Origin: Helicobacter ibis
GTDB lineage: Bacteria; Campylobacterota; Campylobacteria; Campylobacterales; Helicobacteraceae
Direction of reading: 5' to 3'
Assembly (NCBI RefSeq): GCF_027859255.1
Contig: NZ_JAQHXR010000002.1
Span: 248,001-312,000, forward strand
Length of the DNA stretch: 64,000 nt
Shown here: piece after piece, positions 55,227 to 64,000 of the stretch
How the letters are laid out: each line of letters begins with the position of its first letter
Position numbering within the stretch: the stretch's first letter is position 1
The notes under the pieces: model-generated
What the model was told of the DNA's origin: nothing
Database searches by the model: none
What the model saw: the letters and a program-made list of their open reading frames with translations, nothing else
Position numbers and translations under genes: made by a program

Positions 55227-56063
55227 TTATTTTAATCTTACAATATCTACTTTTGCATTTGAACGCAATTTTTCAAAATACTCATATATTAAATAATCTT
55301 CCTTGCTAACTAGCATTTTTTGCCTAACTACCTCTTTTACATTTTCAAATGGTAGTAAAGTTGGATTATTTTTAGCCTTTATTAAAAATGTAACATACTC
55401 ATCTCCAATAGGGAAAATAGGGGTAAAAGCACCAATTTTTGTCTGTGTGAATGCAGAGACAATTTGAGGATTTAAAGCCATTGTTTGCAAGATTTCATTT
55501 TCTCTTTTTACATTTTTAGGTATATTCTTACCATTGCTAATTAGAATTTGTTCTAATGCAACATTATCATAGCTATAAAACTTCACAACATCAATGCTTT
55601 GCGGTATGGAGAATTCATTTTTATTTTCTTCATAATAATTTCTCAAATCCTGATCGCTTACCATCTTTAGGCTCTCGCTTGAAATTGCCTGATATAGCTT
55701 TCTTTCCTCTATTGATGATTTTATTTCATTTTTGTAGCTTTCCCAATTTATACCTTTACCTTCTATGAAGCTTTTAATCTTATCTGGCGTGATATTATTT
55801 TTCTTGGCTAATAATTTTATTTCATCTTCTATATCTAGCTCTGTTACTACTATCTTTCTTTTTTCCATTTCTTCTTTATGTAGTCTTTGATTTATAAGTC
55901 TATCTACTGCTATATCTTGCGATACCTTATCTCTTTGTTGCACTCTAAGTAGTTCTAAAATAGTCACTGGAGAACCATTTACATAGAATGCAATACCATT
56001 TACAAGTGCAGGCTCACTCAACAAAAATCCGCTAAAAACTAAAGCTAATAAACTTTTTTTCAT
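55227..56063 (-). CDS. Periplasmic SurA-like chaperone/PPIase
   Basis: 278 residues with a signal peptide (about 1-22, ending ALVNG). The N-terminal domain contains FYVNGSPVTILELLRVQQ and the helical SurA-N pattern (RLINQRLHKEEMEKRKIVVTELDIEDEI). A rotamase-like segment at about 155-250 follows, with IGAFTPIFPIGDEYVTFLIK. It resembles the C. jejuni SurA-like protein Cj1289 in layout. It would help fold outer-membrane proteins in the periplasm. It is 9 bases from the META lipoprotein. Confidence 0.75.
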   Translation of the reverse strand: MKKSLLALVFSGFLLSEPALVNGIAFYVNGSPVTILELLRVQQRDKVSQDIAVDRLINQRLHKEEMEKRKIVVTELDIEDEIKLLAKKNNITPDKIKSFIEGKGINWESYKNEIKSSIEERKLYQAISSESLKMVSDQDLRNYYEENKNEFSIPQSIDVVKFYSYDNVALEQILISNGKNIPKNVKRENEILQTMALNPQIVSAFTQTKIGAFTPIFPIGDEYVTFLIKAKNNPTLLPFENVKEVVRQKMLVSKEDYLIYEYFEKLRSNAKVDIVRLK

Positions 56064-56106
56064 ACTTCCACCATTTCCTATAAAAGTCTTAATTTACATA
56101 ATTCTA

Positions 56107-57420
56107 TCAAATTGTTTTTAAAATATCACACAAAACAGCCCAAAATTTCCTAAAACTCTCTATATCCATTTTTTCTCCAAGAGAATGCGGATGAAATATA
56201 CTAGGACCTATTGATAAAAAGCTAATATTAGGATATTTCTCTTTTAAGATTCCACATTCTAGCCCTGCATGAATACTTTTTATCTTAACTTTGTTGTTAT
56301 GGATTTTAAATACCCTATATACATGGTTTAAAAACTCACTATCTTCCCTCTCCCATGGATTATATAAATCAACTACATTACTAGCAAAACCAAAACTACC
56401 TAGAATCTCTTGTGTGTTTTGTATATTTTCTTTCATGCTATTTTCTTTATTGCCACGACCCATAATATAAACATAAACCTCATCATCAATTTGCCTTAAG
56501 ATTCCTACATTGCTTGATAGAATAACCCCACTATCATCACTATCTATAACGCCATTTTTCACACTTAATAGACCATTTATTAAATTATTTGCAACAAATG
56601 CCATATTGTTAAACTCCACATTCTTAACCTCAAAAAGTGAAGTATCAATATCCAAGATATAATCATTCCTTAATGCAATCTCTAAAGTAGCATTAGTCGG
56701 TATTGAATTTCGCTTCTCTCCACCACTAAGTCCAACTAATATCCCACCATCATCAATTAACTTTTGTGCAACATAGCATATGGATAAGATTGCATTTTGT
56801 ATATCTTTATGTATCTCAATCCCACTATGTCCTCCTATAAATCTATCTTTATTGGTTGATATTTCAACTATCTTATAATCACTTGGAATCTCTATTTGCT
56901 CTAACTTTATTTTACACTCTAAATCATATCCACCAGCACAACTACAAACAATCTCATCAATATCTTCGCTATCACAATTAATCATAACTTTAGATTCTAT
57001 ATCTAGCGTAATGTTTTTTGCCCCTATCATACCTATTTCTTCATCTATGGTAAACAAGCATTCTAAATTATCAAAATCCCTTAAAGCTAATATCATGCAA
57101 GCTAGTGCAGCTCCATTATCAGCTCCAAGACTAGAATGCTTAGCCTTTAAAAATCCATCTTTAATATATGGCTCTATGCCAAAAGATTCACTCTCACTTA
57201 CATAAACCATATCTATATGCCCTTGCAAACACACCTTTGGCTTACCCTTCTTAGCTAACAAATTACCAGCACTATCGATAGTTACACTAGCTCCATATTC
57301 TAATGCCTTATTTTTAATCCACTCTCTTAGAGATTCACACTCTCCACTAGCATGAGGAATATTACATATCTCTAAAAATACCTTTAATGGCTCAAAAGAA
57401 TCTATTTCTATTTTTGACAT
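56107..57420 (-). CDS. pepD: Aminoacyl-histidine dipeptidase
   Basis: A 437-residue M20-family zinc dipeptidase that cleaves Xaa-His (carnosine-type) dipeptides. Metal ligands are visible in LQGHIDMVY near residue 76, SLGADNGAALA near 107, TIDEEIGMIGA near 138 and NCDSED near 160, with HPHSLGEKM near the C-terminus. It overlaps magIII by 13 bases. Confidence 0.93.
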   Translation of the reverse strand: MSKIEIDSFEPLKVFLEICNIPHASGECESLREWIKNKALEYGASVTIDSAGNLLAKKGKPKVCLQGHIDMVYVSESESFGIEPYIKDGFLKAKHSSLGADNGAALACMILALRDFDNLECLFTIDEEIGMIGAKNITLDIESKVMINCDSEDIDEIVCSCAGGYDLECKIKLEQIEIPSDYKIVEISTNKDRFIGGHSGIEIHKDIQNAILSICYVAQKLIDDGGILVGLSGGEKRNSIPTNATLEIALRNDYILDIDTSLFEVKNVEFNNMAFVANNLINGLLSVKNGVIDSDDSGVILSSNVGILRQIDDEVYVYIMGRGNKENSMKENIQNTQEILGSFGFASNVVDLYNPWEREDSEFLNHVYRVFKIHNNKVKIKSIHAGLECGILKEKYPNISFLSIGPSIFHPHSLGEKMDIESFRKFWAVLCDILKTI

Positions 57421-58076
57421 AAAACCTCCTTATGATCTTTACAATAATCAACAATCTTTCCGTGGAATCTAGCATATAGCTCATTTAATCCTATCTCTTT
57501 ATTATACAACTTACATACAGATTCATAGTTTTCTAACAATCCACTAACTAGCCACTCTTTTATATCCTCATAATTATCTAGCTCATAGCCATAGAATCTT
57601 AAAAGCTTGTATGTATAGTTATCTGCCACCATTTCATCTCTTAAAGCACCATAACAAAGGATAGAATCAGCACTCTCACAACCAATGCCCTTTTGTGCTA
57701 AAAGCCACTCTCTGCTAACATTCACACAAAAACAATCAAAATCACCAAAAGTTTCCAAAATATTTTGACAAATAGCAATTATTCTTGTTGATTTTCGCTT
57801 ATAAAATCCTACATTATTTATGTAAGTTTGTAATTCTATTTCTTTCATATTTGCTATTTTTTCTAATGATAAAAGCTTATTATTTCTTAGCTTATCAATA
57901 GCGATAAATGCTTGTTCCCAGCGAGTATTTTGAACCAAAATTGCACCAAGTATTACTTCAAACTCTCCAGTATTAGGCCACCATAATTTATGTGGAGGAT
58001 TTTTTAAATATCCGCTGTTTTTTAAAAATTCTAAAAGCATAAAACTATTTTCCAAATACACCTCTTTGTTTTTCAA
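57408..58076 (-). CDS. magIII: 3-methyladenine DNA glycosylase MagIII
   Basis: A 222-residue helix-hairpin-helix glycosylase. The WWPNTGEFEVILGAILVQNT start and VSREWLLAQKGIGCESADSILCY (hairpin motif near residue 120-142) closely follow the H. pylori MagIII pattern. There is no C-terminal iron-sulfur cysteine set, which separates it from Nth. It removes alkylated purines such as 3-methyladenine. It is divergent from recA. Confidence 0.9.
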   Translation of the reverse strand: MKNKEVYLENSFMLLEFLKNSGYLKNPPHKLWWPNTGEFEVILGAILVQNTRWEQAFIAIDKLRNNKLLSLEKIANMKEIELQTYINNVGFYKRKSTRIIAICQNILETFGDFDCFCVNVSREWLLAQKGIGCESADSILCYGALRDEMVADNYTYKLLRFYGYELDNYEDIKEWLVSGLLENYESVCKLYNKEIGLNELYARFHGKIVDYCKDHKEVLCQK

Positions 58077-58132
58077 AATTTTAAAATTTTTTTGGATAAA
58101 ATCAAAGTTTTAATTTGCTAAATGGAGTAATA

Positions 58133-59164
58133 ATGGCACTTGATGAAAACAAGCAAAAAGCAATAGATTTAGCTATAAAACAAATAGATAAAGCTTTTGG
58201 TAAGGGCGCATTAATAAGGCTTGGCGATAAACCTGTAGAAAAAATAGATAGCATTAGCACTGGCTCACTAGGGCTTGATATAGCTCTAGGCATAGGAGGA
58301 ATCCCAAAAGGAAGAATAATAGAAATTTATGGACCTGAAAGCTCTGGTAAGACAACTCTAGCTCTACAAATAGTAGCAGAATGTCAGAAAAATGGTGGTA
58401 TATGTGCATTTATCGATGCAGAACACGCACTAGATGTAACATATGCTAAAAATCTTGGAGTAGATATAGAAAATCTACTAGTATCTCAACCAGACTTTGG
58501 AGAACAAGCATTAGAGATTTTAGAGACGCTTACAAGAAGTGGTGGTATTGATTTAGTTATTATAGATTCAGTTGCGGCTCTAACGCCAAAGAGTGAGATT
58601 GAAGGCGATATGGGCGACCAACATGTAGGACTTCAAGCAAGACTTATGAGTCAAGCATTGCGTAAAGTAACAGGTGTCATACATAAAATGAACACAACGG
58701 TTATTTTTATAAACCAGATTCGTATGAAAATAGGTGTCATGGGATATGGTAGCCCAGAGACTACCACAGGTGGAAACGCACTTAAATTCTATGCAAGTGT
58801 AAGGGTTGATGTAAGAAGAGTAGCCACTCTAAAACAAGGCGACCAAAATATAGGAAACAGAGTAAAAGTAAAAGTAGTCAAAAACAAAGTTGCACCGCCT
58901 TTTAGAGGGGCAGAGTTTGATATTATGTTTGGTGAAGGGATAAGCAAGGAAGGTGAGCTAATTGATTATGGTGTAAAGCTTGATATTGTAGATAAAAGTG
59001 GTGCATGGCTTAGCTATGGGGATAAAAAGCTAGGACAAGGCAAAGAAAATGCAAAAATATTCCTAAAAGAAAACCCAGAAATAGCACAAGAAATAGAAGA
59101 AAAAATAAAAGCATCAATTTCTATTGCAGATGATTTATCAGCTAGTGATGATGTAGAAGAATAG
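58133..59164 (+). CDS. recA: Recombinase RecA
   Basis: A 343-residue recombinase. I choose the ATG at 58133, with GGAG about 6 bases upstream; an in-frame TTG lies six codons earlier. Walker A is GPESSGKTT near residue 66, [15 protein letters not shown] is Walker B near 140, and loop L2 is [19 protein letters not shown] near 200. The C-terminal tail is acidic ([11 protein letters not shown]). It drives homologous recombination, natural transformation and the recombinational repair network. eno follows by 10 bases. Confidence 0.97.
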   Translation: MALDENKQKAIDLAIKQIDKAFGKGALIRLGDKPVEKIDSISTGSLGLDIALGIGGIPKGRIIEIYGPESSGKTTLALQIVAECQKNGGICAFIDAEHALDVTYAKNLGVDIENLLVSQPDFGEQALEILETLTRSGGIDLVIIDSVAALTPKSEIEGDMGDQHVGLQARLMSQALRKVTGVIHKMNTTVIFINQIRMKIGVMGYGSPETTTGGNALKFYASVRVDVRRVATLKQGDQNIGNRVKVKVVKNKVAPPFRGAEFDIMFGEGISKEGELIDYGVKLDIVDKSGAWLSYGDKKLGQGKENAKIFLKENPEIAQEIEEKIKASISIADDLSASDDVEE

Positions 59165-59171
59165 GAGTTAA

Positions 59172-60684
<1,513 letters not shown>

Positions 60685-60688
<4 letters not shown>

Positions 60689-61446
60689 AAAAAATTGCTT
60701 TATTACTAATAACTTCATTTGCATTTGCTAATGAACCGCAAACACTACCACAAATACCAACAATACAAAACAATGACAATAACACAACAATGCAACCTAT
60801 AAATAATTCTCTAAATAATCCTTTAATCCCTGAAATATCAAAAGAAGCCACGCCAAACACACAAGAAATAACACAAAATGCAAACAAAAGAGACCCATTC
60901 CAAAGTCAAATAACACCAAAAGAAAGTGGTCAAATATCAAATGCACCGAATCTAAATTTGTTTAGCAAAGCAGAATTAAATCTGCCATCAACAGCAAGGA
61001 AGCTAAAAAAAATCACAATAGAGTACCAAAACCTTAATGGCTCAATTACAAGCATAGAAAAAGAAATAGATGGAGATATAGACTGGCATTTTCCACTTGT
61101 GCTAAAACAAGACTTGCAACCAAAAGTTACAGAAAAACCAACAAATAGTAATTTCACTTTAGGAGAGAAATTCAAGTTTAAAATAAATGAACAAACACTA
61201 AATCTACAAACTCCATATACTTTGCTAAGGAATTTCACCCTTGCATCTCCTACTAGATTGGTGCTTGATTTTAAAAACCCAACAAAAAAAGAATTTGAAG
61301 AAGGAATCTCAACAAATCTACCTGTAATAACAGATGCAACAATCCAAACACATTTAGACTTCTTTAGAATTACATTAAACTTAGATGGTCAATACAATTA
61401 TAAACTAGACCAAAAAGACAAGGAAATTACTATTGAATTCCAATAA
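60685..61446 (+). CDS. AMIN-domain exported protein
   Basis: A 253-residue exported protein. The signal peptide is about 1-16 (SFAFAN), followed by a long Asn/Thr/Pro-rich linker. A C-terminal AMIN-like domain at about 160-253 contains PYTLLRNFTLASPTRLVLDFKN. AMIN domains usually target envelope proteins to the septum or peptidoglycan, often in amidase activators. Here no catalytic domain is present. It follows the DivIC-like gene and precedes aroK, as in H. pylori. Confidence 0.75.
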
Positions 61447-61918
61447 TATCGTCCTAATAGGATTCATGGGTAGTGGTAAAAGCACGATTGCTAGGTGCTT
61501 ATACCAACACACAAAAAAAATGGTCCTAGATAGCGATATTATAATTTCTAACAATGAGAACTTAGATATTAAAGATATATTCTTAAAATATGGAGAAGAG
61601 TATTTTAGAAAATTAGAATTAGAATTTTGTAACTTCATAAAAGACAATGTAAAAAATTCAATAATATCCACAGGTGGTGGCATGCCAAGTGTATGTAATG
61701 TAAAGGATATTGGCAAGGTATTTTTTTTAGATTTGCCATTTAAGGAGATTGAAAATAGACTTAAAGATTCAAAAAATAGACCTCTCTTTAGCGATACCAA
61801 AAAGGCAAAATTACTATATGAACAACGACAAGAAATATATAAATCCTCTTGCCATTTTATAATCAATGCCAATAAAACTCCACGAGAAATAACACAAGAG
61901 ATATTACAAAAAATATGA
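61433..61918 (+). CDS. aroK: Shikimate kinase
   Basis: A 161-residue P-loop kinase of the aromatic pathway. Walker A is GFMGSGKSTIARCL near residues 9-22, the shikimate-binding DSDIIISNN near 34, and STGGGMP near 80. The start is a TTG (61433) inside the end of the AMIN gene, with AAGGA 8 bases upstream. A T8 run (61721-61728) lies within the gene. Confidence 0.94.
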   Translation: MNSNNIVLIGFMGSGKSTIARCLYQHTKKMVLDSDIIISNNENLDIKDIFLKYGEEYFRKLELEFCNFIKDNVKNSIISTGGGMPSVCNVKDIGKVFFLDLPFKEIENRLKDSKNRPLFSDTKKAKLLYEQRQEIYKSSCHFIINANKTPREITQEILQKI

Positions 61919-62994
61919 AAAATATAATTTTTATAAGATTCAAAAACTCTAAAGTCGGTGGTGCTGAAAATTACTTAAATAAAATATGCACTAAACTAAA
62001 AGATTCACAAATACTATCAACAAACACATATAAAGAAAAACAAACAATACAAATCAAAATCACAAAATTTTTACCTTCATTTGTTAGATTTTTAATCTTT
62101 TTATACAAATATGAAAATTACAAAAAACAAAACCCAAACAATATATACTTTAGCCTCGAGAGAGTGCTTAATTGCGATATTTATCGTGCTGGTGATGGTG
62201 TGCATAAAGAATGGCTAGAGATAAAAAATGACAATTTTATTAAAAAAACAAAAAGCTACTTTAACCCAATGAATCTCATATACACAAACATAGAAAAAAG
62301 GCTTTTTAAAAACGCAAAAATAATTATTGCAAACTCAAATATGATAAAAGATTCAATACATAAATACTACAAAATAAACACAGATAAAATAAAAGTAATC
62401 CACAATGGCATAAACCTACCACAAAGCATAAATAAACAAGAAGCAAAAGAACAAATCATAAAAATGCTAAATATAAAAAATACAAACATCATACTTTTTG
62501 TAGGTAGCGGATATGCTAGAAAAGGACTAAAAGAAGCACTCTTAATGCTAGATGGACTAAAGAGTGATTATTGTTTTATAGTAATAGGAAAGGAAAAGAA
62601 ACTACAACTCTACAAAAATCTAGCCAAATCCCTAAAAATAGACAATAAAGTGCATTTTCTAGGGGCTAGAGATGATGCTTATTTATTTTACTTAGCTAGT
62701 GATATTTTTCTCTTCCCAACAATATATGAACCATGTTCAAACGCAACACTAGAAGCTGCAAGCTATAAAAACGCGATAATCACAACCAAAACAAATGGTG
62801 CAGGAGAAATATTTAATAAAGAATATATTTTGGATTCTTATAATGATATACAAAGTGGCTCTAACATGCTAGAGAGGCTACTACAAGATGAAACTCATCT
62901 AAAAACAATCCAACAATCATGCTTTAATTCCGTGCAAAACTTGGATATGGACACTCATATAAACAAAACTTTAGAGGTAATTTTAAAAATATGA
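61915..62994 (+). CDS. WaaG-like glycosyltransferase (GT4)
   Basis: A 359-residue GT-B glycosyltransferase. The N-terminal domain has KVGGAENYLNKIC, and CDIYRAGDGVHKEWLE near residue 84 is typical of the WaaG-like LPS core glucosyltransferases. The C-terminal domain has VIHNGINLP, LFVGSGYARKGLKEAL and PTIYEPCSNATLEAASY with the EX7E-type acidic pair. It would add a hexose to the LPS inner core. It overlaps aroK and waaF by 4 bases each. Confidence 0.85.
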   Translation: MKNIIFIRFKNSKVGGAENYLNKICTKLKDSQILSTNTYKEKQTIQIKITKFLPSFVRFLIFLYKYENYKKQNPNNIYFSLERVLNCDIYRAGDGVHKEWLEIKNDNFIKKTKSYFNPMNLIYTNIEKRLFKNAKIIIANSNMIKDSIHKYYKINTDKIKVIHNGINLPQSINKQEAKEQIIKMLNIKNTNIILFVGSGYARKGLKEALLMLDGLKSDYCFIVIGKEKKLQLYKNLAKSLKIDNKVHFLGARDDAYLFYLASDIFLFPTIYEPCSNATLEAASYKNAIITTKTNGAGEIFNKEYILDSYNDIQSGSNMLERLLQDETHLKTIQQSCFNSVQNLDMDTHINKTLEVILKI

Positions 62995-63977
62995 ATATAC
63001 TAATACGGCTTCCAAACTGGCTAGGAGATGCGATAATGGCAACCTTTGCCATAGAATCCTTATATAAAACATATAAAGATTCAAACTTCTTTCTTGTTGG
63101 CTCTAAAGTCTCGATACAAATATTTAAAAACCACAAAAATACAACATTAATAGAAGATGATAGTAAAGATTCTAAATGCAGAATCCTAAAACTATATAAA
63201 ATTGCCAAAAGTATCCCAAGAAGCGATATTGCCATAACTTTTCAAAATAATTTTCTATCAGCATTATTTTTAAGCTTCAATAATGCAAAAATAAAAATAG
63301 GCTATAAAAATGAACTAAGACAATTCCTCCTGACACATGCAAAAATCAAGCAAAAAGGAATTCATGAGGTCTTTGTCTATTATGATCTAGTAAAAGATAT
63401 GGTAGAGAATATACAACCAAAACTATATTTACAAAACCCAAATAAACCTATAAACCTACCACTAGGAAAGTTAGCTGGTATAAATGCTGGTGCAGCCTTT
63501 GGCAGTGCGAAGCGATGGGAAGAATCTTATTTTGCAGAGGTTGCAAACTATCTTTTAGACAATAATTATAGTATCTTGCTCTTTGGCTCAAATAATGAAA
63601 TAAATATAGCAAATAATATAGAATCCATGTGCAAAGATAAAGTCCTAAACCTAGCAGGGCAAACAACGCTAGAAGAGCTAATAACATATATTTCAAAGCT
63701 AGATTTATTTATCACAAATGATAGTGGTCCTATGCACATTGCAGCTGCATTTAATATCCCAAGTGTTGCAATTTTTGGTCCTACAAATGATAGAGAGACT
63801 TCTCCATTTTCACAAAACTCGCACATAATCTCACTAAAAACACTAGGATATAAACTAGAATGCCAACCATGTAAAAAAAGAATCTGCCCATTAAAAGATT
63901 TAAACTATCACTCTTGCATGAGGGATTTAAAGCCAAAATTTATAATAGAAAAAATAAAATCAATCACAAAAACATAA
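62991..63977 (+). CDS. waaF: ADP-heptose:LPS heptosyltransferase II
   Basis: A 328-residue GT9 enzyme that adds heptose II to the LPS inner core. The N-terminal IRLPNWLGDAIMATFA (about 4-19) and the C-terminal NDSGPMHIAAAF and FGPTNDRETSPF are family signatures. GAAFGSAKRW near residue 165 is the nucleotide-sugar loop. The end has CQPCKKRICPL, a usual cysteine cluster of WaaF. It is coupled to the WaaG-like gene. Confidence 0.92.
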   Translation: MNILIRLPNWLGDAIMATFAIESLYKTYKDSNFFLVGSKVSIQIFKNHKNTTLIEDDSKDSKCRILKLYKIAKSIPRSDIAITFQNNFLSALFLSFNNAKIKIGYKNELRQFLLTHAKIKQKGIHEVFVYYDLVKDMVENIQPKLYLQNPNKPINLPLGKLAGINAGAAFGSAKRWEESYFAEVANYLLDNNYSILLFGSNNEINIANNIESMCKDKVLNLAGQTTLEELITYISKLDLFITNDSGPMHIAAAFNIPSVAIFGPTNDRETSPFSQNSHIISLKTLGYKLECQPCKKRICPLKDLNYHSCMRDLKPKFIIEKIKSITKT

Positions 63978-63986
63978 GGGTAAAAA

Positions 63987-64000
63987 GTGCTAAAAAGAAC
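63987..64000 (+). CDS. Possible start of a further gene, truncated by window end
   Basis: A GTG at 63987 opens MLKRT with AAGGG 6 bases upstream, 9 bases after the waaF stop. Too short to identify; a further LPS gene is likely by position. Confidence 0.3.

Noticed and set aside
61721-61728. T8 run in aroK as a phase switch
   Set aside because: It lies in an essential housekeeping gene with an intact frame; chance in AT-rich DNA is more likely.

Overview
The window is an AT-rich (about one-third G+C), densely packed stretch of a Helicobacter-type chromosome (Campylobacterota, epsilon class), probably a non-pylori, enterohepatic-type species. Three lines of evidence support this: H. pylori-like gene orders (recA-eno-divIC-like-AMIN-aroK; coaE-speE; acpS-fliL; fqrB-ccoS; mutS2 - small membrane protein - murC - aminotransferase), family-specific proteins (MagIII glycosylase, FqrB, KchA-like channel, RhpA-type helicase), and poly-G tracts inside surface-sugar genes. 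No insertion sequence, prophage, CRISPR array or rRNA is visible. Intergenic gaps are short; none exceeds 300 bases.

Layout. 1-9.8 kb: histidine biosynthesis (partial hisC), an unrecognised OB-like/pseudo-receiver protein, rpsU, a hemL-AtpZ-type membrane operon, feoAB iron uptake, an orphan degenerate type I methylase-like protein and an aromatic amino-acid permease. 9.9-21.5 kb: a mostly plus-strand block with ftsW, lysA, a YqaE/Pmp3 peptide behind a promoter built of tandem repeats, prepilin peptidase, an LptF/G permease, truA, DedA, msrB, pepF, an SspB-like protein, and a pair of proteins that look like iron-sulfur subunits of a fumarate reductase stripped of their cysteines; rsfS and nadD lie opposite. 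21.5-26.5 kb: minus-strand cluster (ydcH, argJ, kch, rpmB, fqrB, ccoS, acpS, fliL). 26.6-30.2 kb: gdhA, an exported minimal DNA ligase, marC and a ferritin-like DUF455-type gene that seems to start at ATT. 30.2-43.2 kb: one long minus-strand run from ctpA through purCSQ, a BatD/SH3-like membrane protein, plsC, a second OB-like/pseudo-receiver protein, an RhpA-like helicase, a DapC-like aminotransferase, murC, mutS2 and a 34-residue lipoprotein.

43.2-53.1 kb is the accessory centre: a minus-strand surface-polysaccharide operon with two fucosyltransferase-like enzymes, an FkbM methyltransferase, a 3,5-epimerase, two tandem GDP-fucose-synthase paralogues, a radical SAM/SPASM protein, a TylF-type methyltransferase, an SDR epimerase and the heptose activation genes hddA and hddC. 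It resembles the modified-heptose capsule loci of Campylobacter. Three poly-G tracts (10, 11 and 10 G) lie in three of its genes: one gene is out of frame now, one is in frame, and one sits at the 3' end where it can alter translational coupling. The operon starts 23 bases after a tRNA-Ala/tRNA-Arg pair with no room for a separate promoter.

53.4-64 kb: coaE-speE, a META lipoprotein, a SurA-like chaperone, pepD and magIII on minus; then recA, eno, a DivIC-like protein, an AMIN protein, aroK, a WaaG-like glycosyltransferase and waaF on plus.

The strongest novelty candidates are the cysteine-less SdhB/SdhE-like pair, the two OB-like/pseudo-receiver paralogues, and the phase-variable polysaccharide operon with a catalytically altered tandem paralogue.
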